DNA from: Chrysomallon squamiferum
Taxonomy: Eukaryota > Mollusca > Gastropoda > Neomphalida > Peltospiridae
Length of the DNA stretch: 64,000 nucleotides
Direction of reading: 5' to 3'
NCBI GenBank assembly: GCA_012295275.1
Contig: CM022672.1
Span: 20,340,894-20,404,893, forward strand
Shown one piece after another: positions 36,134 through 49,338 of this stretch. How positions within the stretch are numbered: position 1 is the stretch's first letter; the number at the start of each line of letters is the position of its first letter. Both the position numbers and the translations under genes were made by a program. The notes beneath the pieces are model-generated. The model did no database searches, had not been told where the DNA came from, and was given only the letters and a program-made list of their open reading frames with translations.

Positions 36134-39100
36134 TCTTATTTAGCATTTTTTCTGCTGCTACGAATTAACAATTTATGTAAGAAAATATTTAAAAAATAAA
36201 TCATGTAAAGAAAAAAATATGTTTCTATAAGACTAATAGTAGTAATATCATTCAATCGTTTTCTTAAATTCTTTTAACTATTTTATTTTTTGCAGTTTCT
36301 TTCTACTTACGAAATAGACATTATCATAATGATTATAAATATCAACGGATCTCATTACATCACTCATTGACTGATTGAGTCATTACTATTACTATTAGTA
36401 TTACTATTAGTAAATTATTAGACAATTAGTAGCACTAACACTTGACTTTGAAAGGATAAATTTATAAAAGGTAAGTTATTTTTAATATTAGCATTACAGT
36501 CATTATTATTATTTTTTAATTCATAACAAACAAGCTCTAAATAAAATTAATTAATCGACTGCAGTGGACCTTCGCATACTGTACAAATAAATATTAGAAA
36601 AAAAATCCAAACGACTAACTGTTGTTGCTACTTAAGAACAATTAGAATTCTCTCCCTTGTAAGGTTAAGGCTAAACAGCGGACTGAAAGCTATCAACAAC
36701 AAATTACTTTGATAAAATGTATAAAGTATATTACCTAATAACTGCGATTAATCATCAGATGTTTCTAATAAAAGAGAGAAACATATCTCGTGATCATTTA
36801 TTTTGAAATGTAATTCTTTTGATGGATCAGAAAATAATTTTATAAATAATTAAAAAATATATCATTAAATATACACAAGGTAAACGGCCCATTTCTCCCC
36901 TCTGTTTATTATCTATCACATTTTATTTTATTTTATTTTATTATTTATTTATTTTTAAATGAAACCCTCTGAAGAAAAGAAAATCAAACAATAATTTCCA
37001 GTGGTTTTATAGTTCGTTAAAAAATAGGTTTAAATAAACAATACCTGTCAGCAACGTAAAACATTGCAGATGAATGATCATTTGGTCGATTTAATACAGA
37101 CAAAGTGACAGATAAAGCATTTCAAGGACGTATAATCTGTCACATAATCTGTGACAGATGTTCATAAATATATATCTGTTGTCAGCTTCGTGTAAGTTTG
37201 TATCTGTTTACAAAAGGAAGTTTACAAATATTCTCTCTTTTTACGGGATGGTGCGCGTATGTGTTTGTATTTAATTTGCATTGTTATTATTATTAATTTT
37301 TCTTCTTTCGAAATACACGAAAGGAACTTCACAATCGACTTTAGCAAATTTGTAATACACACTTCAACGAAAACATATCAAAGCAAGAATTATACATACA
37401 TATGCATATTTCACGTGTTTATTCTGATATTTGTCAGAGGTCTCATAAAATATTTATTAAAGGTAAAAATTGTTTTATTGTGAAAAATATGTATATTAAT
37501 CATTCAAAATAAATCAATAAAAAAAAAAAAAAAAAGAAGAACAAACAACAACACAACCTATATACCTCAAAACATAAATTAACTGTTACTAAATAAATAC
37601 TATAAAATACAAATTACAATAAAATGAAATGAAATAAAAGTAAAATAAAATAAAATAAAATAAAATAATAATAACAACAATAAATCAATAAAATTTTATC
37701 CATTATTATTTATTGACAGTGAAGAACAAAACACATTTAAAATGTTACTAGTAATTTTATTGCTAAACATTGTAAATCTTAGATACAAACGCCATTACAT
37801 AGTGATTATATGCGTGTCAACAAATTATCTACGATTTGTATTCCACAATATAAAGAGAAAGAACTGAATGTTTTTTAAGTAAATAAAGTAAACAAAACAA
37901 AATAAACAAACAAACAAACAAAAAAACCCCTTTCTAACATATACAAAGTAATTACTGATATAACAAATTTGAATCAGACACATTTGTTTCGAAGTCAGTG
38001 GTAATAGTTGTTGGATGCGTCAACCCCCCCCCAAAAAAAAAAAAAATAGAAAGCAGCAGGGTCAAAACCGGGTACCATTAATTTTTTGCGAAAGATAAAA
38101 TTATCTACGAAGAAACCAATAGAACAACAAACAAATTTTTTTTATAACATAATTATGTCCATTTTTTTTAAATTTTATTTTTTATTGATTATTATACTTT
38201 TGCGGAATAAATACATGACCAGCTTTACGTTTCGCCAAAATGTGTGATTTATTAAGGAAACATTTTGGTGACAGCATAAAGACACATTCATCTTTCTGTA
38301 TATAAAAAAAATATAAAAAAATATAAAAAAATATAAAAATTTAAATGGCGACACCCCCATTATGACATCAAAAATAAAATAAGATCAAATAAAATAAAAT
38401 AATAAAATAATAAAAATAAAATAAATAAAATAAATAATGATCAATAACGAAATTGTGAAATAAAGTAGTTCTCAATATTGCTAATCAGCAGGAAAAGCCC
38501 AAATAACTTTATGTTATGGGTAAGGCATGAAGATAGAAGAAAATATAGTTTGATACATATTCTGCTCAACAACAGAACGTGGCACCAGATATTGTCAAAA
38601 AAAAAAAAAAAAACCAAATAACAATAATAATATTTAAAAGTAGTACTGATACATTTTGAAAACTTAAGTCATCATAAACTAAAACATCATATTTATAGAA
38701 CTACAATAATTTATACATATTTTTATTTTTTATTTATTATAATTTTTAATTTTTTTTAACTTCATTTCTATTATACAAATATTTTTATGCTTTCTATTTT
38801 TATGTTATATGATCTTCAGTGTGACAGAAAACTAAGGAGCTAGCGATAGAAAGAAAGCGGGATAAGGAAAAGAAAAAAAAATCGTTAAATATCTGGCGAC
38901 ATAGCTGTTCTAATATTGATTAATTGTCAACACTTTCCCTGGTTTTAAAAAAAAATCTCTGCACTTATACAATTATATATAATATTTATTAAAATATTCC
39001 AAAATATAACCTATTTTAACATTTGAAGTTTAAAAACTGTAGTTTAAATAATGGAATCTAATTTATTTATTTATTTATGTAAATTATAAAATTAACTGAT

Positions 39101-39531
39101 TTAATATTTTTTTCTTAGTATTAGCAATACACGATAAATTTCATTTAATGACACAGTGTACATGATGTCATTCTGCCTGATGGACTATTTCCGATTAAAT
39201 CTCGCAATTTGAAAAAAAAAAAAAAAACCGAAAAAAATCCCACATCCATTCATGAGACAACTGGAAATTTAGAGAAAGTGTAGGCAATCAAGTAAATCGG
39301 AATCTATCCATCTACGTAATATTGAAATCTTTCGATATTCATTCAGTCGGCACTCGAGTATTGAATAGCGTCCATGTGATTTGGGAAAAAGGTCATACGT
39401 CTCTGTTTAGATAACATAAATAGCTGTTAGAGACTTTGCATCTGTTTCTAAGAGCGCAGAGGGGTATGGCTTCATTCCCAAATCAAATCCTGGCGCGACA
39501 CTTGGTATACTTGGTTGTTTGTTGTGGTAGG
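36134..39531. other. Intergenic, no gene recognised
   Basis: About 3.4 kb of A+T-rich DNA upstream of ZZZ3 and downstream of the LIM gene. Holds the ZZZ3 5' region, AAAATA-type repeats (about 37629-37668 and 38380-38436), several poly-A runs and short (AAATATAA)n near 38305-38338. No conserved exon on either strand. Confidence 0.5.
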
Positions 39532-39800
39532 TCAGATTGGTGTCTGAGTGTTCTTGGCTACAACTTCAGACTGGTAGTGGTTCTTGCAGTACAAAATCCC
39601 GTCAGCCTGGGCATAGTTATTTAAACTGTGAAATAATATAAAATAAACACATTATTGTTAATATTAACAATCATTATGTGATATTGTACAATGATAACTG
39701 ATAATCAGCAAGATATATATTTTCAATAAACCTTCTCATATATCGGAGAAATATATAGAGCCTCTGATACCCAGTCGTGGAACAGTGACCAGAGAGAGGA

Positions 39801-39834
<34 letters not shown>

Positions 39835-40512
39835 CCCAAAACATAAAAAACAGCAAATAAATAAATTATGAATTTAAATTATAAGACCTGTAATGAAAAT
39901 TACTTTCCGGTATTTCACTAGACAATAAAAATTAATTAGCAAATACAGTATTTTCCGTACTTTTTTCGTGTAGATGTAGTGTGAGTTTGTGTGTTTACAA
40001 CACAAGTTTTAAATCAGCTTGTCCTCGGTGTTCAGACATAAATTTCAAAGCAAGCACTCCATCATCATTAAGTGCACAGGCCGGAAAGCGGCCACTGTTC
40101 TTAAATTACGTTGTTTATCTGATAAATATTAAGTGAAATATTTCTTCACAGATATAAACAAATCTTTTAATACAGAGTTTATTCTTAAATAGCAAAATCT
40201 TCCAATGGCCATCATTAAATTCTGAGTGTCACCGAAGAGTTAATGATCACGTATATACTTAAATTTAGTTTTAGTGATTGACAAGAACATGAAAGGTATA
40301 ACATGATCTCGACTCTTACTTTAAAGACATTTTGCAGTGGCTGCACTTGAAACATATTTTATGGTAGGGATTTCCTCCTGCTTCAATTCGCTCTTGTGCG
40401 TAAACCGTCTTCTGACAGATTCCACATTTCTCTCCTCCTCCCTGTGAATACAAGAGAGAACAAAATTTAAGAAATTTTGTAGCACTAAACGCAAAAATGA
40501 GAGAAAAATAAA

Positions 40513-40554
<42 letters not shown>

Positions 40555-41432
40555 AAACACACATGCAGAGACGTTTCATAAGGTTCCACTGTATAATATA
40601 TCATAGTTGTATTTTATACTTTATTTATTCGGTAACATCCTTTATTATTTAGTGATTAAGAAACGTTTTTGCATTTAAAGTATGTTGCAATGAGCTCCAC
40701 TATCACACTATAAAAGTAAAATACTATACATTTTTCGAAGAATACAAAAAGAAATTCACGAAAGTATGAGAGTATCTTGATAGCAAACCATAGAGAAAAC
40801 CAATAAGAAGGAATTAGGACAGCAATCTAATTATAAAACAATATATTAAAATAAATAAAAAATAAGTATAACAAAAATAATTCTGCATTCATGAGTAAAT
40901 CTTGTGCTGCGTGTTTAATATTATTACAAATACCAAATTATCACTAATAAACCAGGCAGCCGTGGAAAAGAATTTCAGGTGTAGCAAGTAATTAGAGATA
41001 AGGTTAATGTAAAAGATATTTGCGACAGCGTTTGTGCATATTTGTCATTGCCGACAAGTCTATTTGCAGTGAATCATGCTGTTTGCCGTGTTAACAAAAA
41101 CACTCACACAGCGAATGTACTGTTTTCTGTTATTGTACTGATGAATGAAAAGATGAGTTTGTCTCCGAGTGGCTGCGTCATAAAAACCGACAAACATATG
41201 CTGTATTTTATGAACAACCTGTGTGTGTGAGTGTTTTAAAAAAAAAATTGTGCTTTTTTAAAATAAACTAAAACACTGATTTTTGTAAGACAATATTTTT
41301 TCGAATTAGATGCACTACAAATACTTTAAAATGACACAATAAGCATAATTAACTTGTGTTCGAGCACACATCTATTTCATATATCAAAACATGTATACGT
41401 GCAAACCTTCATGTATATATACACATATACAC

Positions 41433-41494
<62 letters not shown>

Positions 41495-44400
41495 GACCTT
41501 GAAAACAATAGGCAAATATTCGGGACATCGGCAATGTGCAGTATTTTAATGAAACTAGACTGAATAATATAATACGGTATAATTTACTAAGAGGTCAGTT
41601 ACAGTACAGGGTAAAGTGGATATAAAATGTTCTGTGTTAAAGTGTGAAAGATAAATAAGGTAAAGTGCCACTTAGGTCCAGAGGGCAATAAAGTTAATAC
41701 AAGTAAATAAACAACTCTAATAATTATCACAACGTTTAGGCATATTATGCTTTCTTTTTCTTAACAACATACACTTGCCAGAACATGTGGCATGTAGTCA
41801 AAATTGGAGAGTTGTGGTAGGAAGGTGCAAGAAAATACATTCCCATTCCCAAGGTCACTAAAATCATATTTTTGAAATATATCTTATGGAAAATACCCAG
41901 AGTATCCTTATCTAGACTGAACTAATTAACAAAAAAATCTAAAATATCTCAGATTTCTCTTTGAATCAGTTGAATAAATAGCACAGCTGGGGAGAAAACG
42001 GAAAAAATAAAATCAGCTATTTCATGACGAGGTATTCAGTTAAATAAATTCAGTCTGTTTCGAATTACACTGCATATTTAAATCTATTTTGTACAGTTTA
42101 TTAAGAATCAAAACTGCTTAGAACTGCTTTCTGTTAAAATGAAAAATCCCGCACTTAAGAAAACTTCTTTCTGCAAGTAATGAGAATAGAACCGACAGAT
42201 ATACCTCAGTGACCGCAATTTTATCGTATTTGCATACCAGCGTAAGAGGAGAAATGGCAAACTCTATTATTCACAGTAAGGTCTTTCCATGTGTGAGAGA
42301 GTTCACCCGAAATAAAATGATTTGTTTCGTTCTGTACACGGCAAAGAGCAAGGTTCAAAGAACAATGCGAAAGCGATCACGATGCCAAGAAACAGCGGCT
42401 GCAAACAGAATGGTATCTCCAAAGATGAACGATTTTATTTAGGAAATACTACAGAGCTAAATCATCTAGAGATAACACCCACAGTGTATAGCAGCAAGAA
42501 GATGGCTACAGAAAAGCTTTTGTAGCGAATAATGTTGTTTTGTTAGGTTCCTTATCTCAACATGGTTATAAGCAGAGATTACTTCATATTTGTGTGAAGA
42601 TTTAAAATAACAGCATATTTCTTTTCCTTTTTTTTTTGTTCTTAATCTTCAGGGCTGTTTATATTTGATGGCTCTAATAATTATTAGAAAAGCATAAAAT
42701 AAGTTCGTAAATTTTTTTATTTATTAAAAGACAAAACTTCACATAACAAAAACACAGCGAAAACAACTGAAGTCTGAGGTTTGAGAGAGGGTCTGACTGA
42801 ATGACTGCCTTTAATATGCAAGTATTTTTAACTGCAATGATATATATATATATATATATATTTTTGTAAATATATACCAGGACTATACCTAAACATTATA
42901 AGCAAAAATCTTCTGAAGTCTGTAACTGGAACCAAAAGAAATCAAGGAAATGTTTAGGACCACCTGAAATCAAGGGCTTAGTCAGGGTTCAGCTTTTATT
43001 ATAAAATGAAGAGCTCTCAGTGACGGTAATGGATACAAAAAGGTTAATATAGGAATTTTCCACTGACAAAGGTTATTTACACTGATAAGAGTTAAATAAA
43101 ATAATACAAAGGAGAAGAAATAAAAGAAACAAATAAATGTAACTAGAGCTAGACATACAACACGGAGTGTAAACTAACAACATAGAAATAAAATAAAGGT
43201 GTGTTTTGTTTGAAAAAAATTTAATAACATAAAAAAAGAGACGGAACAGTAACTGAGATAACTTCTGTAATGTACTCATCACTTGACACCTTGAAAACAA
43301 ACATTAGTGTCCAGAAAAAACAGTTAACCCGGTGTAAAGTTAAACCACTGCATTCATTCATAGTGTTCGCATAGCCAGTACGACATTTGTACTACGTGCT
43401 TATCACAGATTTCTTTACTGCACTGTTACCCGAACAGCAGTCTGTCCAGACTGGAGTGCACAGCAAATAGCAACACGGTTACTACAACACAGACATAATT
43501 TATTATAAGATTTATTATCATTATTTTATTTTTACTATTGCCGAATAACACATGAATATAACTTAGCAAATACAATTTATGGGAATAAACGAAAGGCATT
43601 ATCCATCTTCTTGTTTGGCTTAAAACCAAATATTGGATATCAGCAAGCTGAATAATATTAAATCAACACCATTGATTAGACTGGTTCGGATGAATATTCT
43701 GTCTGCATCGTTTCGTCAACAATAAAAACGCAATAACAAAAATAACTGGAATTTACACCCAACGTTAAACGTTGTCAGTGTTAAAAACATGCTAATATTT
43801 TCATAAAAATGTTTATTAACCATCAGACATTCTCCGAGTGAAGATTTAATATACTTACGACGTTAGCTTAACGAAATAAATGTTTTCATATATCGATTTA
43901 ATATACTTATAACCATGGAATTCTGTAATCTCCATTTTCGATGCAAATGTCTTGAGGACAGAAATCTTTTAATGACCTGTTTTGTATGTAATTGTGATTA
44001 AATATAAGCCACCTGACGTAGGTTGTATTAATTTATTAAACTCGTTACTATATGGAGATAGATATGTTTTTATTAAATAGTAACTTTCCTGATATAATGT
44101 TTCTTACAAATAATACTAAGACCATGCATGTACTCCGAAACACTCACTGTTCAAAAAATGCTTTAATAAAACCATGACATTCTCCGAATTATTTGTTGCA
44201 TACATATACATATTTTAATACTTTTCAGAACTTTGTCCTGTAAATAAATATGATTTAATAAACGCATGACCTTGTGCATAAAATTTAGTAGTTTTCATTA
44301 TCTGTACGTCTGACCTAATTTTCCCAAACACGGTCTTGTATTCAGACATAATCTATATAATCGTAACATTCGTGTATGAATACGGCTTTTGATATCCTCG

Positions 44401-45412
44401 ATATTCATAGATAGAAATAATAATAATAAAAAAATAATATTAATAAAAAAAAAAAAAAAAAAAAATAATAAAAAAAATAAAAAAATAAAATTAAAATATA
44501 AAAATGCTATATAATACTTCAGTTATCTGGCTTTAACCAGGATTTTATTTTGTATACAGATGCGATTTAATATAGTGAAAGGTGTTTTTAAAAGTTTCAG
44601 AAAAGCCACAGCCTCACTACATAATTATATGCTAATGCACATAACACATTTTCAGGCTTCGAGTCGGACATATGTTCGAGAAAATGTACGTAGGTTGTTG
44701 CTACGGTAACGGAAGAAAAAACGCGAATGAATATTTGTCCGAGAAAGAACACGATACTACTGAACCAAGATGATTGGTTGCAGACAAGCTTTTACTCACC
44801 ATACATAGTGAGATAAACATATATTTATATATAATTGTTTTGGTTCTTATTGTAAATGAAAACATTTTTTTTCAACCACTTTTTTCTTCTTTTTTTGTTG
44901 TTGTTGTTTTGCGTTTACTCATTTATTATTTTTGAGGTAGTAGTAGTAGTAGTTGTTGTTGCAATTATTTTTGTCGAAACTGTTTTGCTGATTGTTGAAA
45001 AACATTTCACTATACGCTGTCCCTGTACATTATAAACGCTGATTTTGTTACAGAATAATATCGTTTACGTAAGTCTTTTGCAAAAATGATAGAGATGGAT
45101 TCATTTCCTCATTGGCTGTTTCCCGTTTTAAGTTGACCGATCTGTTAAAGTATCAAATTTCACTGGTAAGTGCATGAATCCTTTGATGCCAGTTGATAAG
45201 AGTAGCTCTAAAATTGGACTGATTTCCACTTTCTATGATACCATAATTACATAATAATAAATAAATAAATAAATAAATAAATAAATACAACAAAACATCA
45301 GCAACAAAAAACACACATTAAAAAAACCACATAAACCCCAAACAATTCCTCCCACACCTGCCCAATAACGAACATCAATGTTTGACACTTTTAATATTAA
45401 GATGCATTGAAT

Positions 45413-45471
<59 letters not shown>

Positions 45472-47083
45472 AAAAAAAACCCGAAAAATATTATATTTAT
45501 TTATTTGATAAATAAACTGATGTCTTACTCAGCCTTGCTTTACACTATTACAGAAATCTGCTTGGTTCGTAAGCAATACGTACTTAGAATATCTTGTAAC
45601 AAACTTAACAAAAACTATCTACATTTAACAGAAATCTGCTCTCACTCTGCCTACACCTGATTTAATCTTTCCATCTATATTACATCTTGCTAATTTACAG
45701 AAACGGCAACTAACTCTCTCGCTTGGCAAAAGCACATAGTGACTGACGTACCCGCAGACGTATATAATACCTGTATCACCTGACGATGTTCGTTTACAGG
45801 TGAACTGGGAATGTTAATAAGCCCCGCTTTCATTTTCACAGGTGCGAATCGCTTGAATGAAAGCAAATAGATTGAGAATATCAAACTGTGGTCGTTTGCA
45901 TAGTTTGTCGTGCGATCTGTGAAAATATTTACTGATCCATTAAGACGACAACAGACCGCAGTGATAGTGAATTCAACTGAAACTGGTCCAAATCCACATT
46001 ATTTATAAACGTGTACGAAGCAACGACAACAAAAAGTAATAAAATATCATTATAATAATAGGCTGTAGTGGTTTCTCGAGTTTATATTACTGTAAGATAA
46101 TGATACTTTATATTAGAACAATCATTAGTTAAATTAATAACAGGTTGTAGTGGTTTCAGGATATTATATATTAGTGTAAGGTAAATGATACGTATATTAA
46201 AATAACTATTAGTTAAATTAGTCGCAGGATTTTATAACAAAATTATCTTAGGTAGTAAGATTTATATATTTTTTTTATCAGATCATAGGGTTTATAATTT
46301 TATCTCAAATAATCTTAGGTTAAATGATTTGTAGTCTTTTTTTCTTTTTTTTTTTTTCTTTTTTCTTTTCGAAAATATTATTTTTGTATGTAATGCAATG
46401 AATTATTATTTGTGTGATTTTGTGGTGTTACTGTTTTGCTCTGCGCCAATAAGCAAAGATTCCGAGAACTATTCCATGTCGATAAACTGGCATGGATTTA
46501 TTTACACTGAAGCTAGAGTTTTAATATTATTCACTTAATTTTGTTATCGATTTGTGGGAATTTATTCTTTGTTATCCATGTTTCAAGTGAAATATCCATC
46601 GTTACAACTTTAGTCCATAATTAAAATTTATCATTATTATTTGATTATTTAATTATTTAAATATTAAATACACTATGTCGATAAATACGAGCGAAGTAAA
46701 TGAACCAGCTGCTGCATTGCCTACATGAGCTGTTCATTTATAAGCAAATTATCAAAACGCACTGGTATTCAAAAAAGAAACGGGCGTGCCTTTTTAAGTT
46801 TAAAAATAGCCTGATTTCAAATACCAGAGAATAACAGTTAAGTATTTTTCCTACGTTAAATGTGACAAGCTAATTGTCAAATCAATTAACAGACTTAAGT
46901 ATTATTAGATGAGTTACATACAGAGGTAAAAAATATTGTTCAAGGTTTATTAAAAATTTATCAGTTTAAAAAGAGAGAAAGAGTAAAAGAAAGAACAATA
47001 AAGAAAGAATATAATGTTAATATTCTTTTACTCTCTCTTTTAACATTTAGTTCATGCTTGATAAATCTGGAACACTTTTTTAA

Positions 47084-47162
<79 letters not shown>

Positions 47163-47480
47163 TCTGAATAAATATTAATTAAAAACTGCACTTTAAATAA
47201 TAACAACAGCACCCATTTATCAGTGCGGTTTGGGCGTTCTCTTTCAATGTCAGACCGGAAAAATTTCTCATTAATTTAACAGATGCGCGCCAAAATAAAT
47301 GCAAGTTAGACCAGTAGATTAACATTACCTTCAGTATATAACACACTACTGAGATAAAACGTTTTACTAACTACCAGATATACATTAAATGTAATTATAA
47401 TATATGCTAATATATAAAAGACTTTTACAATACGTTTATGCAATATAAATTAATTTAATACTTACAAATTTAGGTGGCAT
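39532..47480 (-). CDS. Single-LIM-domain protein, 76 residues
   Basis: Three coding exons, minus strand: 47466-47480 (MPPKF, phase 0), 40320-40441 and 39532-39625 (stop TGA at 39532-39534). They join in frame to 76 residues carrying one complete LIM domain. Zinc ligands are Cys11, Cys14, His32, Cys35 (CGIC, YHKICF), then Cys38, Cys41 (CSHC) and Cys59, His62 (LYCKNH). The domain is followed by only about 14 residues, ending AKNTQTPI. LIM domains bind proteins rather than DNA; related small or single-LIM proteins (CRIP/CRP, LASP, EPLIN) often act at actin or in muscle, but the exact family is not clear and no glycine-rich CRP repeat is present. The first coding intron is about 7 kb, unusually long for this window. 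A phase-compatible open exon at 39995-40094 could be an alternative tail. Confidence 0.82.
41437..41486. repeat. (AC)n microsatellite
   Basis: About 25 AC units. Confidence 0.95.
45415..45466. repeat. (AG)n microsatellite
   Basis: About 26 GA units followed by a poly-A run; a homopurine tract. Confidence 0.95.
46061..46226. repeat. Tandem duplication, unit about 82 bp
   Basis: Two adjacent diverged copies beginning GGCTGTAGTGGTTTC and GGTTGTAGTGGTTTC and both ending around ATTAGTTAAATTA. No coding content. Confidence 0.75.
47088..47161. repeat. (AG)n microsatellite
   Basis: About 37 GA units with one AAG interruption near 47146. Confidence 0.95.
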
Positions 47481-48987
47481 TTTTGTATTTGTATAAACCC
47501 GAAAGCTGAAAAGAAGAGCAAGAGCTATGCACTGAATGCGACTTTCTCACTCTACGATAAACATTCGGCCGCTCTCGATATCGTCTGACTCATCTGGTGG
47601 GGCATGATAGTTTTGCACACGGCCCGCAATATTTACATTAACCATACTTTCGAACAATCAATGGATATGCTGCATTATACATGTACGAACATTTAAAGAA
47701 GTGATTATGAGATTAAAAAGGTATACCTAACGTTGTCAAACTGTCTGTTGCCGCAGGAAGTTTTAATGAAATAATAATAATAATAAATATTATATTATAA
47801 ATAAAGAAAGCTAATAAATAAAAGATCAAATTCACTTTAATGTAAGATTTATTAAACGTAGCACCAAATATTTTATCAGTGAAATATTTCAAATAAATTA
47901 GGAGTGGATCCAGGGTAAAGAATTTTTTTTTTTTTTATTATTTAACACACACACACACACACATTATTATTATTATTATTGACAGAAAGGCGTCAGTTAA
48001 ATCGGACTGCCCGAAGTTTATCAGAATAAAAAAATACATTTATTTGTGTTTGGGTAGAAAACTGTTAAGTGTATAAACAGGCAAGTAGTAGAGGCGGGAA
48101 TGTTGAAACAAATGCCATTAAAAGAACGGAACTGATTGTTATAAATAGAACATCATTATTGAAATCCATATTTAGTCAATGATAATAATAATAATAAAAA
48201 GAAAAAATATACTTGGCAATTAAAAGATAGACGTCGTTCTATGGCTCAAGATTAAAGCCAATAGTCCATACATCTTGAACAACAGAGCTAGATATAATAG
48301 ATTTATATTATGACTTGATCAACAGAGGTCATTATAATGTATTTTCTATTAATAAATGTTGCAAGTAACTGGGAATAAATTTAACAGACACAACATGAGA
48401 AGATTTGATATTTTATTCGATTTTTCAGTCATATATAAATAAGTCAAACATTCTACTGTTGGACATCAAATGAGTGCTGCTGATATGTTAATTCAAAATA
48501 TTAGCGTTATTATAAATTTTATTCAGTGAATTTTTATATAAGGTCCAGAATGTAAACACTTTGAATTGCACATTAAACATTTACTTTTATATCTCACATT
48601 GCAGGTTTGTGTTTTAGGCTTACTACATCTCCATGCTATTTTCAGTTAAGATAATTAGAAGAAAAAACAAAATAAACTACAAATAAAATCTCTCACTGAA
48701 GTTGCTAATGCTTTAATCTCTTTTTTTTTCTTCTTCAAAATACTAACATACAAACAGGTATATCAACAGTATGCTTAAACAGATCTCCTAGCTTTATACA
48801 TATAATTATATACACAATATAATTCTCATGAGCAAAAATAAAGTTAAAACTCATCACATCTTAATCCTAATTCATCAACATTCATTGTAAATCGGACACA
48901 GTAGTTTCATGATTAATATGAAAAATGTTTCTAAAAATGTGGAGGTTTTTTTGGGGGGGGTATAATATATTAATAAATATCATAAAA

Positions 48988-49060
<73 letters not shown>

Positions 49061-49338
49061 TAGAAACATTTTCATAAGCTACCTTGAAAAGAATACTGGC
49101 TTGGTACTTTCTCACCTGTGAGTCAATCAGAGATCAAACAAGAAAATACTAAATGGTAACTGACATATTGTAAAGAGAAGAGTTTATAAAATCTGATTAT
49201 TAGAGCCAGTATGCAACATGTGGATAGATAAATCATGCCTGCACTTAGGTTACCATTGTAAGTAATCAAACACTAAATTTCTTCATAAAGCTTATATATA
49301 TATATATATATTTTGCTAGTGTCATGTATCTGTTATTT
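47481..49338. other. Upstream of the LIM gene, downstream of KYAT
   Basis: Holds the LIM 5'UTR/promoter (a G+C-richer stretch at about 47500-47640) and the KYAT 3' flank. (AAAT)n then a long poly-A lie at 48985-49057. No gene. Confidence 0.5.
48985..49057. repeat. (AAAT)n plus poly-A tract
   Basis: About nine AAAT units then about 36 A. Confidence 0.95.

Larger units (their letters stand above)
40442..47465. other. First coding intron of the LIM gene
   Basis: About 7 kb with no recognised exon on either strand. Contains (AC)n at 40515-40549 and 41437-41486, (TA)n at 42841-42860, poly-A/AAT at 44420-44490, (AG)n at 45415-45466 and 47088-47161, and an 82-bp tandem duplication at 46061-46226. 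Confidence 0.5.

Noticed and set aside
42209-42525. Overlapping 67-77 codon plus-strand frames in the LIM intron
   Set aside because: No known domain, no splice partners and no codon-usage signal; probably chance.
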